A DNA stretch of 64,000 bases from Rhizophagus clarus (taxonomy: Eukaryota; Glomeromycota; Glomeromycetes; Glomerales; Glomeraceae): contig BLAL01000357.1 in the NCBI GenBank assembly GCA_015698045.1, forward strand, positions 186,001-250,000, written 5' to 3'. The stretch's first letter is position 1. Each line of letters starts with the position of its first letter. The notes under the pieces were generated by a model. That model ran no database searches. It had not been told where the DNA came from and saw nothing but the letters and a program-made list of their open reading frames with translations. Positions 60,001 through 64,000 of this stretch are shown piece after piece. The position numbers and the translations under genes were made by a program.

Positions 60001-62353
60001 CATTAAATTTTCCTTTTCATGTTACCCATTATATTATTTTTGCTTTGTCATTTTATTCTTACATGTTCCTGAATTTCTATTATTTCTTTGGCTTCCCTTT
60101 ATTATTCTTTCAATAATTTTTCTGAAAATTTTCTAAGATTTTTCAGCTACTGACAGTAGCTAACCTCCGTATATTTACATAATCATCATATAATTACTGT
60201 GCTTTTAAATTCTGGCTCATTATTTATCAACTATTATTTCTCTTTTCTAGCAATTACGCATATATACTATCATGTAACTTTATTCACGTGATTCACATTA
60301 TTTTCCTATTATATTATTGTGTTACTAATTCTTTTTGTAATAATCTTATCATTAATCATTATCACTCTTCAACATTACAGGATTTTATATGACTTTATCA
60401 TCCAATTTATAATTCTAACATCTCAATTACTATCTTTTAATTCTAATAAATTTTCATATTCACATATTTTCAACTTCCTATTATTACTTTTCTTTTACTT
60501 TTTCAATTATCTTTTATTAAATACTTTACTTCTAATTTTATCTATTACTCTCAACATATAGTTTTTCCAATCAAATTTGACTAGCAAGTCCTTTTCTCAC
60601 TTTTCTTTACACTCTAAACTTGTTCAGCAAGTTTTCACCATTTTATTCATAAATTTTGCTGACAAATTCCCTATACTTTCATATCTTCACAAACTCATAA
60701 CTCTCATCATTTTCATTTCTTTATTTATTATACACTTATTTTGATATATTTTCTTTTTATACAATCATTATAGTACATTTCTTTTATAATTATTATGGTG
60801 TATTCTGACTTTTGTGATCAAAATTTAATTGAACAATCTTTTAGTTTTAAGGTGACCAAATTATAGGTAGCTAATCTAATAACTTAATTCACCCAGATTA
60901 CTAATAACCATTGTTTTGAGGGTTTTGCCTTAGATGATCCACAACCATTGCTTTAAAAGTTGGTACCCATAATCCAAACTCATGTACTAGCTGAAGACTT
61001 GAAACTTCCAGATTTTGTTGGTAATTATTACTTGCAGATCCTGAACTGCCAATTTTATCTTGTGCTCCTAATACATGACCTGATATCATCGCCGGTACCA
61101 GTTTTGATATGAACTTTTATATATGACGTACTAGCCAAAGATTTGAAACTCCCAGATTTTGTTGGTAACTATTACTTGCAGACCCTGAACTGCCAATTTT
61201 CTTTTGTGCTCATAGTACGTATATAATATTATATTCCAAATAACTAACTTATACTCCACCAAAACATCAAATTTATGGTTGAAAAATAACCATTTCACAG
61301 TCTAACTGACCTTTCAAAAATATTTTTGCAATCAAAAAATAACTTATTTTATTCAGTCTTTTAGTCCAAAAATGACTCTCAAAATGACCAATGCTTGGTT
61401 CACCAACAGCCTAAATATGACTTTGAACCTAAATTCAGATCTTCTAGAAATACCTTAAAGGTACCCAACTATATGAAGATAGTTAGAGTGGTTAATCATG
61501 CCTCTTAGGTTCATTTAATATGCTATTATAACAAATTTAAACATCTTGCCTCTAGGTGAACATTTAACCACTTTCTTTTCAGAACATGCACCATTTTGTC
61601 GAGAGGAAAGCATCCATACTAGTGCCACGCTACTTTCCTGACAAGAAAATCTAAAGACGTATTAGATGATCACACTAACATTCATATAATATACTATAAT
61701 ATTCCTCATTAGATAATCACGCTAATGACATTAATTCAACATATCAGAATAAGGTTGCAATTTAATTAAAGACAGTACTTTCAAACATTAATTAAAATGT
61801 GGTTCCTTTCATTAGTTAAATATAATAATTATTGATTTTTATTTATTAATATTGAGTGAGAAAAAACTGAGGGTTTCCCCTTGATTACAAGTTGTATTTA
61901 TAATGTTTTCTATCCTAATTGATTAATAAGTTATATTAATGTACTATTAATTCTATTCTACGTTTTATAATGTTTAACTATTTACTAATATTACTTTCAT
62001 CTATCTATTATTAAAAGTTATTAATTGATTAATTAATTTCTATTATTCTATTCTATATTTCCATTCTATTGACGTAATGCTAAGACTTTCCATTTCTTTT
62101 CATCTAATGCTAGGACTTTCCATCTCTTTTCATCTAATGCTAAAACTTTCCATCTCTTTCCATCTAATGTCAAGTCTTTCCAGTTCCTTCTAATCTTTTC
62201 TATTGACGTAATGTCAAGACTTTCCAGTTCTTTCCAATGATGTAATTGTATTATTATCTAATTATATCATGTGTTCTGTATTACCATCATATGACTGTGT
62301 TATCTATTGTATCTCCGTCAAATTATTTCTATTAATATAATTACCATGCTACA
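55390..62353 (-). mobile_element. broken Ty3/gypsy-type LTR retrotransposon
   Basis: Fossil element on the minus strand. The 5' LTR is 61597-62353 and the 3' LTR 55390-56146, both 757 bp and both starting TGT and ending ACA in element sense. A purine-rich tract precedes the 3' LTR (about 56147-56162). Near the 3' end, integrase remnants are legible: a zinc-binding CNSCQKRGK word near 57120 and a GPY/F-type WIGPYYI word near 56310, which point to the Ty3 group. The rest of the interior is too decayed to divide into gag, protease and reverse transcriptase. It holds many breaks. The two LTRs differ by a few percent by eye, so it is not a very recent insertion. I see no matching target duplication. 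Confidence 0.8.
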
Positions 62354-62720
62354 CTGTCTACAAAATAAAAAATGAAATATTAGTTAAAGAATAATTAAAA
62401 ATCAAAATATCAACATCTTTCTTACCAAATTTCCACGCATTTAAATATCTTGAAGAACTATACTTTCTGCAAAAGAAAAAAATACAAAATATTAGTAAGT
62501 TTGTTGAGTTAAAAAAAAGCAAATTTTCACTTATTGAGATTCAAGTCCAAACTCCAAAAAAATACCATCTAAAAAAAGAGAAAAAAACGAATTGTTAAAA
62601 ATCATTCGTTAAAATAAAACAATTAAAAAGAGAACTTATCAAAATTTCACATCCAAGAAGACTGAAGGGACTATCTAAAAATAAAAAAAAAAAAATAAAC
62701 AAAATATTAGGAAATGTTTT
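62354..62720 (-). repeat. mini-exon-like array, about four units, flanking the LTR element
   Basis: On the minus strand, T-rich tracts ending TTTTTTTAG, TTTTGCAG or TTTTGTAG precede 35-41 nt blocks (for example ATGGTATTTTTTTGGAGTTT onward, and AAAGTATAGTTCTTCAAGAT onward). These are followed by GTGAAAA, GTAAGAAAG or GTTCTC. The spacer contains AACGAATGATTTTTAACAATTCG, resembling the 31-33 kb array. Confidence 0.6.
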
Positions 62721-64000
62721 GTTAAGATATTTTTCAATGAAAATATGTGATAAATAGAAAAGGAAAAAGAAATATAAAGGAAAGGAAAAAGGAAAGGATA
62801 GAGGATAAAGAAAGGACAAAGATAGGGAAAAATGAAGGAAAAGAAAAATGAGAGAAAGGGGAAGGATAAAAAAAAAAGGGAGAATAAAAAGAGGAAACTT
62901 CATTAAAAGTTTAAATTTAAACTGGTGATATGTGTAACATTTAACGTGATATGTGATATAATGTTTAATTAATATACAGCAAATAGTACACTATTTGACT
63001 ATAGCTTAACAACATCAAATATAACACGTTTATAGATTTAGGTTAGTTTTTAAATTAATTTTAATTATTTTTTTTTAACAATATATTAACTAACATTCAT
63101 ATTCTGCATTGGTTTATTGATGTTCCAGTTCACTCTTTCTTAGATGATCAGATCTTTTTGATATGTAAATTTTTGGTAGAGATTTTAAAGATAATTTTTT
63201 TTGTCAAATTTATTGAAAACTAATTTTTTTAGATAGCAAGACCTTCAGATGTGTGAGAATTTGAAGGTAGATTCACATTTTTTTAAATGGTTATAAAGGA
63301 AATGTTCTGATGTTTTGATTCTTCTTTTTTATAGATGATCATTCACTCATCAGTTCTTTTAATCTTGAGCGCATGAGTATTTAAGAATGGTATATGAATC
63401 ATTCTTTATGTTCTATTTTGGATTATTAAAGTAAAGAAATATAAAAAAAATATTGATATTTTAATATTTTTTTTTTTTTTTTTTAAAGATTAGGGAATAA
63501 AAAAAAATTCAAATTAGAATTTTCACTGTTGAAGCCTAAATGATTTACGCGAAAAAATGGAATAGACATTTGGATCCATAAGATTGGTTAAAGCATAACT
63601 GAACCATTAAGTCTAAAAAATATTGAAAATATTCTGAATTACTTTAGCCTCCATAATAGTTTATTTGCAATTTGACAGAATTTTAGTTTTATTTTTTCCA
63701 CCTGAAAATTAAATAATTTCTGAAGTATTTACATCATAATATGTCATTTACTACTGATACTAGTTTAAACTTAAAATTTGTTGTAGGATTAGTTTTAAAA
63801 AAGCATCTTTAAAAAAACAAACCTTAAAATTCATCAATTATTTTGGTAAAAGAGTATTTTAATTATTTAATAAAATATTTATAATATTTATCAGTAAAGA
63901 AAATGTTTGAATTAGTTCTTAATGAAATGCTTATTAACATTTCATCTTATTTTTTTTTTAGGCGTTTTTTTATATCCACTTTGAATGTTTTTATCAATTA
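62721..64000. other. no gene seen; purine-rich tract
   Basis: 62750-62900 is a purine run (AAAGGAAAAAGGAAAGG words) on the plus strand. After that the sequence is AT-rich with homopolymers near 63465-63485 and 63950-63960 and no supportable coding frame. Confidence 0.45.

Noticed and set aside
62595-62903. A Phe/Leu/Ser-rich minus-strand frame suggesting a membrane protein
   Set aside because: It is the antisense of a purine-rich simple-sequence tract.
1-64000. tRNA and rRNA genes
   Set aside because: I looked for T-loop-like GGTTCGA words with matching stems and found none that fold convincingly by eye.

Overview
The window looks like nuclear DNA of an arbuscular mycorrhizal fungus of the Rhizophagus/Glomus type. 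It is extremely AT-rich, with short GT-AG introns of about 60-85 bp. It carries families that are greatly expanded in those fungi: AIG1/IMAP-like GTPases, TKL-like kinases with a WTSGN...EWIPY...SAIW N-terminal signature, and GRF zinc-finger proteins. Most of the rest is mobile DNA. The species assignment is inference; I could not run a search.

Left third (1-29 kb). A broken AIG1-like GTPase gene enters from the left edge (1-1333). About 13 kb of gene-poor DNA follows, holding a four-copy, roughly 378-bp tandem array of decayed coding-like sequence (9048-10500). A two-exon GRF zinc-finger/coiled-coil gene lies at 15010-16125, and the 3' end of a dead LINE at 19055-20358. The most striking host gene is a six-exon kinase gene at 26185-22732 (minus strand). 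Five tandem zinc-ribbon plus kinase-N-lobe modules, all joined by phase-0 introns, precede one complete kinase catalytic region. Two small inverted-repeat elements lie at 21934-22028 and 27261-27981.

Middle (29.3-48.8 kb). This is a nest of CACTA/EnSpm-type (Transposase_21) DNA transposons. An old, decayed element B begins with the terminus CACAGGTCGAAGG at 29318. It holds an RS-repeat accessory gene on the minus strand (35640-29905) and a transposase on the plus strand that starts at 36535 and resumes at 46370. A younger element A (36565-46369) sits inside B's transposase, with perfect 23-bp terminal inverted repeats and an AAA target duplication. A has the same two-gene divergent plan: a 1050-aa transposase (41601-38385, minus) and an RS-domain accessory gene (43203-45337, plus). 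B's accessory gene is split by a further insertion of about 3.25 kb (30804-34054).

Right third (48.8-64 kb). This is tandem-repeat country: repeated 41-nt mini-exon-like blocks with GT-AG signals on the minus strand, simple arrays, a 425-bp MITE with a target duplication (50668-51092), a solo LTR (53959-54800) and a broken Ty3-type LTR retrotransposon on the minus strand (55390-62353). The last 1.3 kb shows no gene.

Most notable: (i) tandem exon-duplicated pseudokinase modules; (ii) two mirrored CACTA elements each carrying an RS-rich accessory gene; (iii) several arrays in which every repeat unit looks like a miniature intron plus a 30-42 nt exon.
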